Shown: positions 25,141 to 34,145, counted from the stretch's first letter. The stretch: DNA of 64,000 nucleotides from Leptolyngbya sp. KIOST-1 (GCF_000763385.1 NZ_JQFA01000002.1:124001-188000), one strand, 5' to 3'. Made by a program: numbers and translations. Notes: generated by a model not told the origin, from the sequence alone.

Positions 25141-28100
25141 TCAGTCACCTATCTCCAGCCCATAGCTATAGTGCTTCGTAACTATCGATAGGGTTTGGTG
25201 ATTGCTAGCAACGGCAACCAAGTGCTGGGCGAATGCGATCGCATCCTTTCTACCCTGGCGATCGTGAATCAGCCTTACCGTCTCACTCCCTGCCACCAGC
25301 ATCAGCGTCACCTCCTTAGCCGAGCACCCATCCCGCAACGCTCGCTGGGCCACCCGCAACTCCAAACTCGCTGACGGCAACTCCGCCGAGTAGCGCTCCC
25401 ACCGCGCTAGAAGCTGCTCCCTCATGTTTATCACCTTCGGTTCGGGGGCCTCTAGCTTTTGCTGCTCTCGTCCAACCGTCCGTCCAACCGCTCTAGCGAC
25501 GAGATCAACTGCTGCTGCAAGGCCAACTCGGTCTTGAGCTGCCCGTTCCAACTGCTCAAAGCCGCAATTAACAGCCTCAACTGCTCCTGCAAGGTCGCCT
25601 GTGCATCGGAGGAGGTCTCGTCGCTGACGATACGCTGCAATTGCTCGACCAAGCACCCCAAGCTCTGGTTCCAGGACTGCGGCCACATCGCCAAATCCTC
25701 GCCCAAGGTCTGGACGTGGTCTTCGAGGTGGAGCACTCGCTGCGTGTTCACGCAGATCTCGGCCCGCAGCGGCTCTAAGCTGCTCCGCAACACGGTTCCC
25801 AATACGCTCTCCCACTGCTCTGGGGTCAAAGCTGGGGATAGGCTCTGGTTCCCGTTGTTCCCGTTGGAGTAATTGTCCATGGTTAATCACCTGTTGAGTT
25901 AAGGGCACGTAGTCACTCACGTTCTCCTTGGCCCGCGACACCTGGGCCAGCCGCACCAAGTCGGCCTGGCTGGTGGTGTACAACGTCACTGCCTGCTTAG
26001 CCCTAGAAATCGCTACATAAAAGGCTTCTCGATTCGTTGTTTCGCCCAGCAGCGCCAGCACCCGCTCTGCTGTCTTACCCTGGCTGCTGTAGGTGGTGCT
26101 CACCCAGGCGTAGTCGATGTGCTGGTTCCCACTCAGGTTGACAGTGGAGGTTTGGCCCGCCGCATCTCGAATCGTCGCCGTCCCATCGGCATCTAGCCCC
26201 GTCACCATGAACCCCTGCCCATTGCGAATTCCGGCTTTGGAGTTATTGCGCGTCCACTTGAGCTTGTCGCCCACTGCGATCGGAATCGCTTGCGTCGTGT
26301 ACATTGTCTTGCGCGGGCAAGCTGCTGGATCAACCGACAGTACTGATCCACTCGGCGTCTCCAGCACCACCTGCTGAGCCTCGGGATTCACTGCAATCAC
26401 TCGGTACTGCTCCCCTCGAATCAACCCCTGCTTCCGATAGTCCTGAATTGGCACCAGCACATCACCCGGTACATAAGCCTTGAGATAGCTGGCCTGAGCC
26501 GTAGTCAGATCCTTCCGCCGTAAGCTCTGCATCACAAAGCCATCTGCGCCCAAAGCACCCTGCTCCTGCAATCCCGATCGCATCGCCTGAGTCAGAGCCA
26601 ACCGTTCCACATTCGTCCCCGCCAGCACCAGCGAGGCCTCCCGCTCCTCTACCGTCAGTGCAAGGTAATCGGTGGCCACCTGCTGAATCCTCGACTGAGC
26701 TTGAGCCTCTTCTTTGACGTAGCCCGCTTGGGCCAATAGCTCAATGCCTTCACTGACCTGCCCCTGAGCCACCAGCTCCACAGCCGATCGCAGCACCCCA
26801 TTCTGCTGCCGCCGATGGGTCTCCAGATACGCCGTCGCCATCCCCCTCGCCTGCAAACTCTTGAAGGGATTGCCTGCCTCCACCGCTGAGAGTTGCCGGG
26901 TGTCCCCGACCAGAAGGACTCGTGCTTGCTCCAACGTCGCTCGTCGCAAGAGAGCATGAGCATCCTTCATGCTCAACAATCCCGCCTCATCCACAATCCA
27001 GAGCGTTGGATTTGGGGGGGCATCCAACGGTTGGGACACCAAAAGCCCAGCGACCGTAGTGGTTTCAATTCCTAGCGATTCCCCCAGCACATGGGCGGCT
27101 TCAGCACTAGGGGCTAGCCCTTGGATGTCGTACCCCTGCCCCTGAGTCAACTCTTTCAACACACTCAAGGCATAGGTTTTGCCTGCCCCCGCTACGCCTT
27201 GCCACGCCATCACGCTATCTGGTGTAGTCGCCGCCATCTCCACCGCGTTTTGCTGCTCCGGGTTCAGGGAATGGCTAGCCAGGCTGTCCAACTGGGTACC
27301 GCTGGGGACAATTGCACCCACCTGCCCCCGGCCCTGCTGCATCAGACGAATGGTGTTGAGTTCCAGATTGAGTGCTGTCTGGGTGGTGAACTTGCCGTCG
27401 GCGACTCGGATAAGTTCGGGGCTGTGGGCGATCGCTCCCTCAATCGCCTCAAACCCCTGCACCCCCAGCTCGTGTTCAAAGATAAACCGCTCCAGCATCG
27501 TCCGCCGAAACACCGACTCCCGCTCTCCGCAGTGCTGGATCGCCGCGTCAATTACCGATTTAGCCGATGAGAATGTCTCAGGTAACAGGGCAACGCCTTC
27601 AGGCAACTCCGGCAGCTCCAAGCCTTTCAATTGAATCAGGGCATTCCATCCCCGCTGTAGAAGTCCCTCGTCCACCTCTTTGGGCTTCCGTTTCCGCGAT
27701 ACCAATGTGGCTGTCTCCCGCATGGCTCGGTTGTTCTCAGACCCCGTCGCCTCCCATTCCTCGATCAGCTTGAGGATTTGCTGCCTGCGGGTCGAGAATG
27801 CCTTGAGCAGTTCTGGAGAATACCCAGCCAGCTCAAACTGTCCATGAGCCTTCGGCTCAATCTGGTAGCCCTGCTGCCTCAGCGCGACGGCCAGTTCATT
27901 CTGGTAGATCTGGCCGAGGAGCTTTTGGTTGGCGATCGCCCCCTCATTGCTCAAACTAAACCACCGCCCATCCTCCAGCTGCGTCGCATTCATCACCACA
28001 CAATGGCTATGCAACTGCGGCTCCGCCTCCCGGCTGGTGGAATGAGTGAACACCGCTGCGGCGATATTCCCTGTCGTCACCTTGGTTCTCCCTGCTTCTG

Positions 28101-28482
28101 TCGAAATTCGAGTTTGGGCATAGCGCTCTTCCAACACCGACAGCGCCTTCGCGACCGCCTGATGATGGACCGCCAACACCCGCTCATCCTGCTGCACCAG
28201 GGCTGCGATGCTGACGCTCTTGGGGGCACTAAAGGTAAAGTCTGTTGCCGCCCGCCGCTTTTCTGGATCGACCACCTTCCCCATCAGCGATCGCCCGTCC
28301 GGAGCCTGCCCAGAAAGCATCTGGCTGAATTCCTGCTGATTGACAATCCCAGCCAACCCCAACGACGCAGCCCCTTTCCCCACCCACTTTGTCGGATGAG
28401 CCGCTTCTTCTGCCGAGTAATAGTCCTCGTGGGTGTAGTAGGTCTCCGCTTGAGCGGCGGAGAGGTTGCTCGTGGAAAGCAT
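25141..28482 (-). CDS. MobF (TrwC/TraI-like) conjugative relaxase-helicase
   Basis: 1113 residues. The relaxase domain (about 1-300) has N-terminal Tyr pairs in YYTHEDYYS for DNA cleavage and the metal-binding three-His motif (HSTSREAEPQLHSHC). The superfamily I helicase part (about 400-850) has Walker A GVAGAGKT, Walker B WIVDEAGLLS and the late helicase motif TTYSSQGKT. The ~260-residue C-terminal region is Ala/Arg-rich and ends in a small helical module shared with the 135-residue protein at 30432. Such enzymes nick oriT and unwind the transferred strand. A candidate oriT lies directly upstream. No coupling protein or type IV secretion genes are visible, so this is a mobilizable module here. 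Confidence 0.93.
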   Translation of the reverse strand: MLSTSNLSAAQAETYYTHEDYYSAEEAAHPTKWVGKGAASLGLAGIVNQQEFSQMLSGQAPDGRSLMGKVVDPEKRRAATDFTFSAPKSVSIAALVQQDERVLAVHHQAVAKALSVLEERYAQTRISTEAGRTKVTTGNIAAAVFTHSTSREAEPQLHSHCVVMNATQLEDGRWFSLSNEGAIANQKLLGQIYQNELAVALRQQGYQIEPKAHGQFELAGYSPELLKAFSTRRQQILKLIEEWEATGSENNRAMRETATLVSRKRKPKEVDEGLLQRGWNALIQLKGLELPELPEGVALLPETFSSAKSVIDAAIQHCGERESVFRRTMLERFIFEHELGVQGFEAIEGAIAHSPELIRVADGKFTTQTALNLELNTIRLMQQGRGQVGAIVPSGTQLDSLASHSLNPEQQNAVEMAATTPDSVMAWQGVAGAGKTYALSVLKELTQGQGYDIQGLAPSAEAAHVLGESLGIETTTVAGLLVSQPLDAPPNPTLWIVDEAGLLSMKDAHALLRRATLEQARVLLVGDTRQLSAVEAGNPFKSLQARGMATAYLETHRRQQNGVLRSAVELVAQGQVSEGIELLAQAGYVKEEAQAQSRIQQVATDYLALTVEEREASLVLAGTNVERLALTQAMRSGLQEQGALGADGFVMQSLRRKDLTTAQASYLKAYVPGDVLVPIQDYRKQGLIRGEQYRVIAVNPEAQQVVLETPSGSVLSVDPAACPRKTMYTTQAIPIAVGDKLKWTRNNSKAGIRNGQGFMVTGLDADGTATIRDAAGQTSTVNLSGNQHIDYAWVSTTYSSQGKTAERVLALLGETTNREAFYVAISRAKQAVTLYTTSQADLVRLAQVSRAKENVSDYVPLTQQVINHGQLLQREQREPEPIPSFDPRAVGERIGNRVAEQLRAAAGRDLREHAASAPPRRPRPDLGRGFGDVAAVLEPELGVLGRAIAAYRQRRDLLRCTGDLAGAVEAVNCGFEQLERAAQDRVGLAAAVDLVARAVGRTVGREQQKLEAPEPKVINMREQLLARWERYSAELPSASLELRVAQRALRDGCSAKEVTLMLVAGSETVRLIHDRQGRKDAIAFAQHLVAVASNHQTLSIVTKHYSYGLEIGD
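25452..25880 (-). CDS. candidate overlapping ORF nested in the relaxase C-terminus
   Basis: A 142-residue frame on the same strand as the relaxase but in another phase, from an ATG (MDNYSNGNNGNQSLS) to a stop inside the relaxase. It has ordinary soluble-protein composition with amphipathic helices and coiled-coil character (VLHLEDHVQTLGEDL and QEQLRLLIAALSSW), while the relaxase frame across the same bases is unusually rich in Ala, Arg and Gly. It may be a real overprinted gene. The composition of the relaxase frame could equally be natural, so this is tentative. Confidence 0.4.
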   Translation of the reverse strand: MDNYSNGNNGNQSLSPALTPEQWESVLGTVLRSSLEPLRAEICVNTQRVLHLEDHVQTLGEDLAMWPQSWNQSLGCLVEQLQRIVSDETSSDAQATLQEQLRLLIAALSSWNGQLKTELALQQQLISSLERLDGRLDESSKS

Positions 28483-28493
28483 GGAGAAGCTGG

Positions 28494-28640
28494 GTTAAAA
28501 ATATGACGCCACCCTGAGGCGAGAGCGGCAGCGTCTTCAAAAACGGTAGAAACCCTGGGGGGAGGGCCGTTGCCCGGTTTTTGCCAAAACCCTGGCGTAC
28601 TGTGTAGCCTTTCCGCGAAGCCCCTCAGAGGGGGCGTAGC
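28494..28640. other. candidate oriT, copy 1
   Basis: This noncoding stretch between the relaxase start and the ParM start is conserved at the second module (38735-38885), although neither encodes protein. It contains an inverted repeat GGTTTT-tgcc-AAAACC and, a few bases on, GGCGTACTGTGTAGCC (28594-28609). From memory, the nic region of the MobF plasmid R388 reads TGCGTATTGTCTATAGCC, which is closely similar. A hairpin just 5' of nic is the standard layout of MobF origins. Assignment is by resemblance and position. Confidence 0.55.
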
Positions 28641-28781
28641 ACTGAGAACATGACCTGATCTAGCTAACATTGTATAACCATTTTTCGAGCATTTCTGGCT
28701 TAAAAGTAAATTTAATTAACCTTTTGAATCCTTTGAGGTTAGATAGCCCTATGGTGAAGGAGTAGCGTTCTAGGTTTCACA

Positions 28782-29909
28782 ATGAAACTTTCTGCAGTTA
28801 TCCCCCCTATGGTTCAGTTAGCCGCTGATCTAGGCTCGTCGGCCTCCAAGCTGTTCTACCAGGTCCAATTAGATCAATGCGCTCCGATTTGGATGGGAGC
28901 GGAAGTGGCAGATGGGTTATCTTCAGTCGTTCTATCCGGGGTGAGTACCGCTGGTCGTCCTCAAGACATGGCTTGGTTAGAGTTGGATAATGATGTAGTA
29001 ATGGTGGGTGAAGCGGCTAAAGCGTTCTTGGAGATGAATAGCCTGTCCGCTAAAAAGTATGAGCAGGCGGTTTATAAACTGGCGGCAGCGTTGGGGGTAA
29101 TCGCCGAACTTGAACAGTTGCCCAGTCGCTATCAGGCCGTGGTCTGGCTGGCCCTACCGTTGGGTGAATTCTCGACTCAGTCAGTGATCGTGACTCGATT
29201 CAGAGATCTGTGTCAAAAGGGCTTTACCTGTCGCGGGAAATTCCAGCAGGTGGATCTGACCTTCAAGTGCTATCCCGAAGGCTTTGGCCTCTATCTCATC
29301 CGTAAGCAGCACCTGGCTCGAATCGGCGAGGTGATTGAGCAACGCCGCACCACGGTCATGATGATGGGTCACCGTAACCTGTCGCTGCTGGCCTTTGACA
29401 ACGGCACACTGAACATGAACGGCACCAACTCAGATGGCCCTGGCTTTTGGTTTTTCTTTGAAAAAGGAGCACGGTCAGCTGGAGTAACCACCCCCGATTA
29501 CCCTGCTTTGATGCGAGCCCTAAGTTCGGGTGACCCTCACCAGGTCGCTCCGTCCCAGGCTGGGGTGGTGGATTTCTCAGAGGCCGTTTCTGCGGTGCAA
29601 ACCCTCTACCGCAAAGCTGTAATGACCTATCTGCGCGATAACCTGCTAAAGCGGATAACAGAGCATTCGGTCGATGTGGTGATTAGTGGTGGGGCCTCTC
29701 GCATGATTTACGAGCCGCTGGTGGACTTCTTTGACGACCTTCGGTCGCTGGGGCGGGTGGAGTTCATCGACGGCACCGATGCTGCCTTAACCCAGGTGGT
29801 TAGTACTCTGCCAGAATTTAGCCAGAATCCCACCCTGGCCGGTCGAATGGCGGATGGTTATGGTTTATTCTTAGGACTCATCGGCTCATCGACGCCGGTT
29901 GCCCCCTAG
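28782..29909 (+). CDS. ParM/StbA-like plasmid segregation actin
   Basis: 375 residues with an actin-fold ATPase signature: phosphate-1 motif AADLGSSASKLFY near the start, and the adenosine motif VVISGGASRMIYEPL near residue 305. ParM-type actins polymerise to push plasmid copies apart using an adaptor bound at a centromere. It is transcribed away from the relaxase and followed 11 bases later by a ParR-like gene. Start taken at the ATG at 28782; an in-frame ATG at 28809 is possible. A large piece of this gene is duplicated at 21742-22550. Confidence 0.8.
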   Translation: MKLSAVIPPMVQLAADLGSSASKLFYQVQLDQCAPIWMGAEVADGLSSVVLSGVSTAGRPQDMAWLELDNDVVMVGEAAKAFLEMNSLSAKKYEQAVYKLAAALGVIAELEQLPSRYQAVVWLALPLGEFSTQSVIVTRFRDLCQKGFTCRGKFQQVDLTFKCYPEGFGLYLIRKQHLARIGEVIEQRRTTVMMMGHRNLSLLAFDNGTLNMNGTNSDGPGFWFFFEKGARSAGVTTPDYPALMRALSSGDPHQVAPSQAGVVDFSEAVSAVQTLYRKAVMTYLRDNLLKRITEHSVDVVISGGASRMIYEPLVDFFDDLRSLGRVEFIDGTDAALTQVVSTLPEFSQNPTLAGRMADGYGLFLGLIGSSTPVAP

Positions 29910-29920
29910 AGGAGACGGTC

Positions 29921-30430
29921 ATGCCACGCAAAGCCGGGACGGGAACCAAAAGCGATCGCCAGCGCATTCAGTTTGCCTACAATGCTGACCGGGAGATGGC
30001 GATTGGGGTGGTGTTTCGCTACCTGATCGACAATCCGCTGATGTCGAGTCGCGAAGGCAAGCACAAGGGGTTAGATGCGATGTCGGCCTTCTGGAAACCG
30101 TTTGCCTACCAGGCCTGTACGGATGCTACCGAGGAAGACCTCCATGCCCTGGCGCGAGAGTCGATGGAGGCGTTGGCCCATCAGATGGCGCTGATTAGCG
30201 ACACCTTTGGGGTGGAGCCGCCCAAGACGGAAAACACCCCGCAGCAGGAGCAACTGCAGGAGATGATTCAGCAGGCGGTGACTGCGGCCATGTTGAATCT
30301 GGTGGAGTCAGGAGCGATTACGATGCCTCAGAGTCACCCATCAGGTGGATCTGCCACTCCTGCTTCGCTCGAAGGAGTGGGTGTCGATGATGCCATGTTT
30401 GCCGGGTTAACCGCCTCTCCAGCTAAGTAG
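29921..30430 (+). CDS. ParR-like partner of the ParM-type actin
   Basis: 169 residues. The first ~100 are helical (FAYNADREMAIGVVFRYLID, then KGLDAMSAFWKPFAYQA); the rest is Pro/Gln/Ser-rich and flexible. A recognisable homologue occupies the same position after the second ParM (40171-40680). Position immediately after a ParM-like gene and the helical N-terminus suggest the centromere-binding adaptor of a type II partition system. The role is inferred from context; I do not recognise a named family with certainty. Confidence 0.6.
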   Translation: MPRKAGTGTKSDRQRIQFAYNADREMAIGVVFRYLIDNPLMSSREGKHKGLDAMSAFWKPFAYQACTDATEEDLHALARESMEALAHQMALISDTFGVEPPKTENTPQQEQLQEMIQQAVTAAMLNLVESGAITMPQSHPSGGSATPASLEGVGVDDAMFAGLTASPAK

Positions 30431-30431
30431 G

Positions 30432-30839
30432 ATGACGATGGAACTAACTCCCAAAACTCCGGAAACTGAGGCAGGACACCAAGCCCGGCAGCAATACCTG
30501 ACGCTGGCGCGAGAGGTGATTGGCGAGGAGAGCCTGGACTACACCAGACTCTATCAACAGTTTGCGGACAATGATTGGGCGGCCATCAAGCTGGATGATG
30601 CAGTAGCGCTCCAAGGCCTCAAGGCGGGGCTTACCCCAAAAGAGGTGGCGGTGCTGTTGCTTCAGAGCCCGTACATTCAGCACCAGATCCATCACAATCG
30701 CGTACCGGCTGCGCCGATGACGCAGTATGCCAAGGGAACGGTGATTAAGATGCTGCAGCAGTTGCGGGTGACGCCGTCGGCTCAGCAGCAGGTGTCCAGA
30801 CCCAGACCGCAGCAGCAACCGGGGATGGAGTTGGACTAG
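30432..30839 (+). CDS. hypothetical protein sharing a module with the relaxase C-terminus
   Basis: 135 residues, starting one base after the ParR-like stop (an ATG two codons later is also possible). Residues 60-110 (LKAGLTPKEVAVLLLQSPYI, IHHNR, then YAKGTVIKML) follow the same pattern as the end of the relaxase (LRDGCSAKEVTLMLVAGSET, IHDRQ, then FAQHLVAV). This points to a shared helical module, perhaps for docking. The Gln/Arg/Pro-rich tail is disordered. Third gene of the parM operon. Confidence 0.6.
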   Translation: MTMELTPKTPETEAGHQARQQYLTLAREVIGEESLDYTRLYQQFADNDWAAIKLDDAVALQGLKAGLTPKEVAVLLLQSPYIQHQIHHNRVPAAPMTQYAKGTVIKMLQQLRVTPSAQQQVSRPRPQQQPGMELD

Positions 30840-30951
30840 GACAGCTTTGATTTCAGCTGTTCTAACCATTTCTATCCACAGAGTTTTTCAAATCAGGTTC
30901 TACCCACCCTTCAGGAATTGTGTCCCAGTACGTTAGTCAGGAGTTGGAGTG

Positions 30952-31203
30952 ATGCAGCTCTTTGTCAATAAGCGTCAGGCTTCCGAATGCTTGAGCCTGA
31001 GTGATTCGACGTTGAAAAAGTATCGGCTCAATGGCGAGTGGATTGAGGGCGTCCATTGGGTCAGGATTAATAGTCGCTGTGTGCGCCATAACCTGGATCT
31101 GCTCAAGGATTGGGTGCAGAATCGGGGTAACCCAAATGCTCACCTGAAGGCCATCCAGACCTATCAGCAAGGACTTTTGAGCAATCAGCAGCGAAAACGA
31201 TAG
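30952..31203 (+). CDS. small helix-turn-helix/excisionase-like protein
   Basis: 83 residues from the ATG at 30952 (a GTG one codon earlier is also open; aggagttggag is the ribosome-binding site). The pattern FVNKRQASECLSLSDSTLKK, YRLNGEWIEGVHWV fits the winged-helix start of excisionase or AlpA-like DNA-binding proteins. Probably regulates the island or bends DNA during mobilization; inference only. Confidence 0.55.
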   Translation: MQLFVNKRQASECLSLSDSTLKKYRLNGEWIEGVHWVRINSRCVRHNLDLLKDWVQNRGNPNAHLKAIQTYQQGLLSNQQRKR

Positions 31204-31348
31204 TAGTTTTGGTGCTGAATTAGGAGTCGGCTTGGAGCCTGGTTCCGGAAATGCTGCGAAGCTTTGGATGGGGCTATGGTGCAGGAACGAATGCACCCGA
31301 GATGGATGGGAAGCAGTACACTTGTTCAGTACTGTGAGTTAGTGCGTT

Positions 31349-31680
31349 ATGGTCCACATCATTCGCCAAAGAGCGGAACCTGAGCAGATGCGTCAGATGC
31401 TGGAGGCGTTGGGAATTTACATTATGTTGAAAGCCTCATCCTGGCTGGAGGAGGCGAATTGCACGCCGATTGCGAGATAGTTCTGCTAGAGGATGGCAGC
31501 CAGCAGCGCTATGTCTGGGGGGCAGATTGGTATCCGCTCAGCCAGACGGTGGGCTATGAGGCGCTGATCAACATTCGCCCTAGCGCCAATAACCGTTCGA
31601 TGACGATTCAAGATTCTGGTTTGCGGGATGATATCCGTCAGCTAGTGCAGTCTCTGTTGGGCGACGTTCAATGGCCATAA
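31349..31680 (+). pseudogene. frameshifted DUF5674 gene
   Basis: Two frames together resemble the DUF5674 family. The first (31349 on) begins MVHIIRQRAEPEQMRQMLEA and reaches GIYIM, then shifts. The second continues VESLILAGGGELHADCEIVL and ends QSLLGDVQWP at 31680. A stretch equivalent to about five residues between YI and VES appears deleted, moving the frame. The 3' part could still be translated from a TTG at 31459 but would lack the N-terminal third. It overlaps the next gene by ten bases. Confidence 0.6.
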
Positions 31681-32036
31681 ACTGGGACATTCTCAAGGCG
31701 CAGTACCTCCAGGCTAGCCAGGCGACTCAGTTCGACAGTCTGGCGCTGAACTTGACGCGCATTCAGGTTCTGGCTCGCAGTTGTACCCAGGAGTCAGTGG
31801 CCCAGCACCTGGTTAGGGAAAGTCAGTTCTTTATTGAGTGGGCGGTGCTTGGCATTAATCTGGAAACCGACATCGCCTTTGCCAGTGATTTAGTTGACCT
31901 GCAACGGTTGCTGAGTCGATGGAAGCTGGGCTGGTCTGAGTTGTGGGCCAATGAGGCTAAGCGTCAGGAGATGGCGGTGCTGGCTCAGCAGTGGTGCGAC
32001 CGCATTCACGGCCAGGGGGAGTTATTGGCCAGTTAA
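31671..32036 (+). CDS. conserved hypothetical partner of the DUF5674 gene
   Basis: 121 residues, predicted all-helical (AQYLQASQATQFDSLALNLT; WKLGWSELWANEAKR), soluble, with two Cys and several Trp. It overlaps the DUF5674 pseudogene by ten bases and so was co-translated with it. No family recognised beyond this pairing. Confidence 0.55.
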   Translation: MAINWDILKAQYLQASQATQFDSLALNLTRIQVLARSCTQESVAQHLVRESQFFIEWAVLGINLETDIAFASDLVDLQRLLSRWKLGWSELWANEAKRQEMAVLAQQWCDRIHGQGELLAS

Positions 32037-32053
32037 GGGCGATCGCAGCCCAA

Positions 32054-32455
32054 TCAGCGCGACAAAAGTTGCAACTGATCTTCTGTCAGCGTCACCCCCT
32101 GGCGATCGAGATAATTGCGCAGGTTAATCTGAATAAACAAGTCTTTCAGTTCTGAAGCAATATCCGATGGAGGCGCACCAGCTAAAGCTCTGGCTATTAA
32201 CTTCTCCGCCAAGGACAACTCGCCACACTCGACGGCTAGGGTGGCTGCACTACGGTGCAAGACAGAGCGGGTCGGCTCAGCCGTCACATCATTAGCTACC
32301 ATGTCCGCTGCCTCGGCTTCTAATTCCAACGCTTGCCGCAGCAGATCCTGAACCTGGGACGTATCTCCGCGCAGCCTTTTTAGGTCGGCCTGCTCGGCCA
32401 AATCCATCGCTTGCCGGTGAAGGTCTTGAACCTGACTCATTGCTCCACAACCCAA
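32054..32455 (-). CDS. small helical-repeat hypothetical protein
   Basis: 133 residues of paired helices (QVQDLHRQAMDLAEQADLK, then RSAATLAVECGELSLAEKLI and a final helix), in the style of a TPR-like or helical hairpin domain common in cyanobacterial hypotheticals. It overlaps the end of the upstream 183-residue gene by 19 bases. Together they form a two-gene - strand operon inside the island. Function unknown. Confidence 0.55.
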   Translation of the reverse strand: MGCGAMSQVQDLHRQAMDLAEQADLKRLRGDTSQVQDLLRQALELEAEAADMVANDVTAEPTRSVLHRSAATLAVECGELSLAEKLIARALAGAPPSDIASELKDLFIQINLRNYLDRQGVTLTEDQLQLLSR

Positions 32456-32988
32456 GCTAAAGGCTGACTAAACTCAATGACCGCAACGTAGGCTAGTGAG
32501 AGGTCGTCGACGGCCTGTACCTGTCCCCCTTTCAGTGTAACTCTGGAGCGAACCTGCCGCCGTTCGCCCCGACGAATGCCGGACACCTCCAGTCGAGCAG
32601 ATTTCTCAAAGGGCAATTCAGCTGAATCGGACACATTCCCCAACCAATAATCAAAGCCGGTTCCCCGACGAGAGCGCTCCACAACCGTGAAGCTGGTAAG
32701 TCGCTGGATCAAAATCAGTGCAACACCATAAGCCCCTTGCTCAGTGGTGTAATCCTGATCATTCCAGCAGCGACGCATTTGATCGGTGACCTGGGGCCAC
32801 AAGAGTACAAAGGCGTCGGAAAAGCTGCCTTCTACCTCAAGGGCAACGCCAGGCTGATGCCCCTGCTCACTGAGGCAAATTGCCCCGGCTTCTGCGAGGG
32901 CGGCTCCAAAAGCCGGGGTGATAGCCGGTAAGCCCTTCTCCAATTCAGAAAGGTTCAATATAGATTGTGATTCGGGTAACTGAGGCAT
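32437..32988 (-). CDS. hypothetical protein, first gene of a two-gene operon
   Basis: 183 residues of mixed alpha/beta pattern with DYWLGNVSDSAELPFEKSAR and RRQVRSRVTLKGGQV near the C-terminal half. No signal peptide or membrane segment. Its 3' end overlaps the start of the helical-repeat gene. The pair has the layout of a small accessory or antitoxin-like unit, but nothing in either sequence identifies an activity. Confidence 0.5.
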   Translation of the reverse strand: MPQLPESQSILNLSELEKGLPAITPAFGAALAEAGAICLSEQGHQPGVALEVEGSFSDAFVLLWPQVTDQMRRCWNDQDYTTEQGAYGVALILIQRLTSFTVVERSRRGTGFDYWLGNVSDSAELPFEKSARLEVSGIRRGERRQVRSRVTLKGGQVQAVDDLSLAYVAVIEFSQPLAWVVEQ

Positions 32989-33163
32989 TTTGGGGGCTTA
33001 GCCTAGCTGAAGCCTTATAATCCTACCCCTTGCGCAGCAAATTACTGATGACCACTCGATTGACAGTCAAGTGCTCTACCACTATCGAAGGGGCGATCTT
33101 TGAAGTGAACCCTTAGATTCGGACAGTAGATCAAGGGAATTAAGAGATCTACTCTTTTATATC

Positions 33164-33454
33164 ATGCTTTTTCTTTTGTTGTTCATTCCATTTTTGTTCG
33201 TATTCTTTCCCCGCGCCATTGGCGGCGACCACTTTCGATCGCACTACCGGACCATGCCGCTGGTACAGCAGGGAGCCTTTGCCTGGAGCGGCAATGCCAT
33301 GTATGTCTTTGCCTTTCTGGGCCTGTGGGCGATCGCTCTGTTGATCGGGTCTCAGGCGGCCCTGGCGGTGGCCCTGTTTCAACACGCCTACGTCTGGGTG
33401 CACTTCTACTGCACAGAAGCCCCGGATATGGACCTGTTGTATGGTCAGGATTAG
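33164..33454 (+). pseudogene. C-terminal fragment of a methyltransferase-like membrane protein (copy 1)
   Basis: 96 residues: hydrophobic start, then FFPRAIGGDHFRSHYRTMPL, GNAMYVFAFLGLWAIAL and FQHAYVWVHFYCTEAPDMD. The end resembles the C-terminus of PEMT/isoprenylcysteine methyltransferase-like membrane proteins, including the HYxCTExPDM pattern. The N-terminal part is missing. It sits just inside the left end of the IS3-type element. Confidence 0.5.
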
Positions 33455-33582
33455 GCATTGCCCACCGTTGGGGAAACTCCTTTCAACCGCCGATCCGAAC
33501 CTCGCCATTGCCCTGGCTAGCCTTGATTTCTGATAGATCATGGGGCCAGAATAGATCTATAGCCACGGTGAACCCTGCCCCT

Positions 33583-34080
33583 ATGACCGCTACCACTCCT
33601 CACTTTCGCTCTCCGGTCTCCGCCGATCGCCCGGCGGATCTACGCTCTGAACTGGCGGTCGATGTGGCCATTGTCGGCGGCGGCATTGTGGGGCTGACTC
33701 TGGCGGCAACGCTGGCCCCCAGCGGCCTGCAGGTGGCGGTGATCGAAGCCCAAACGGCGGCGGGGGCCGCTTCCCGGCAGCGGGCCTACGCCTTTTCACT
33801 GACCTCAGCCGATATTTTTAAGGGCCTGGGGCTGTGGCCCCAGATCGGGCCGCACATTTGCCACTTTGACAAAGTGCAGCTCTCCGACGGGGACTACGGT
33901 CGGGTGGTGCAGTTTTTACCCACCGACCTGGGCACCGATGCCGTGTATTACGGGGCCGAGCACGGGGTGCTAATGGCCGCGCTGCAAGGGGCGATCGCCG
34001 CTGCTCCCAACATTCACTACCTCTGCTCGGCCAGCCTGGGCGCAACCTTCTCATTGCCCACAATTTTCATGATTCCGTAG
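33583..34080 (+). pseudogene. N-terminal fragment of a UbiH-type FAD hydroxylase (copy 1)
   Basis: 165 residues. ELAVDVAIVGGGIVGLTLAA is an intact FAD-binding GxGxxG motif and VAVIEAQTAAGAASRQRAYA follows, as in UbiH/UbiF/COQ6 hydroxylases of about 400 residues. After NIHYLCSASLG the match ends and a short unrelated tail (ATFSLPTIFMIP) leads to a stop. Without the substrate domain it cannot be active. The bases between it and the preceding fragment look like a natural intergenic region, so both may have been captured as one host segment. Confidence 0.75.
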
Positions 34081-34145
34081 GAATTTAGAGCTACCCTCCC
34101 TCTTTGGAAGGGTTCGAGTCGAAAACCATCCCTCTCGCAAGTTGT

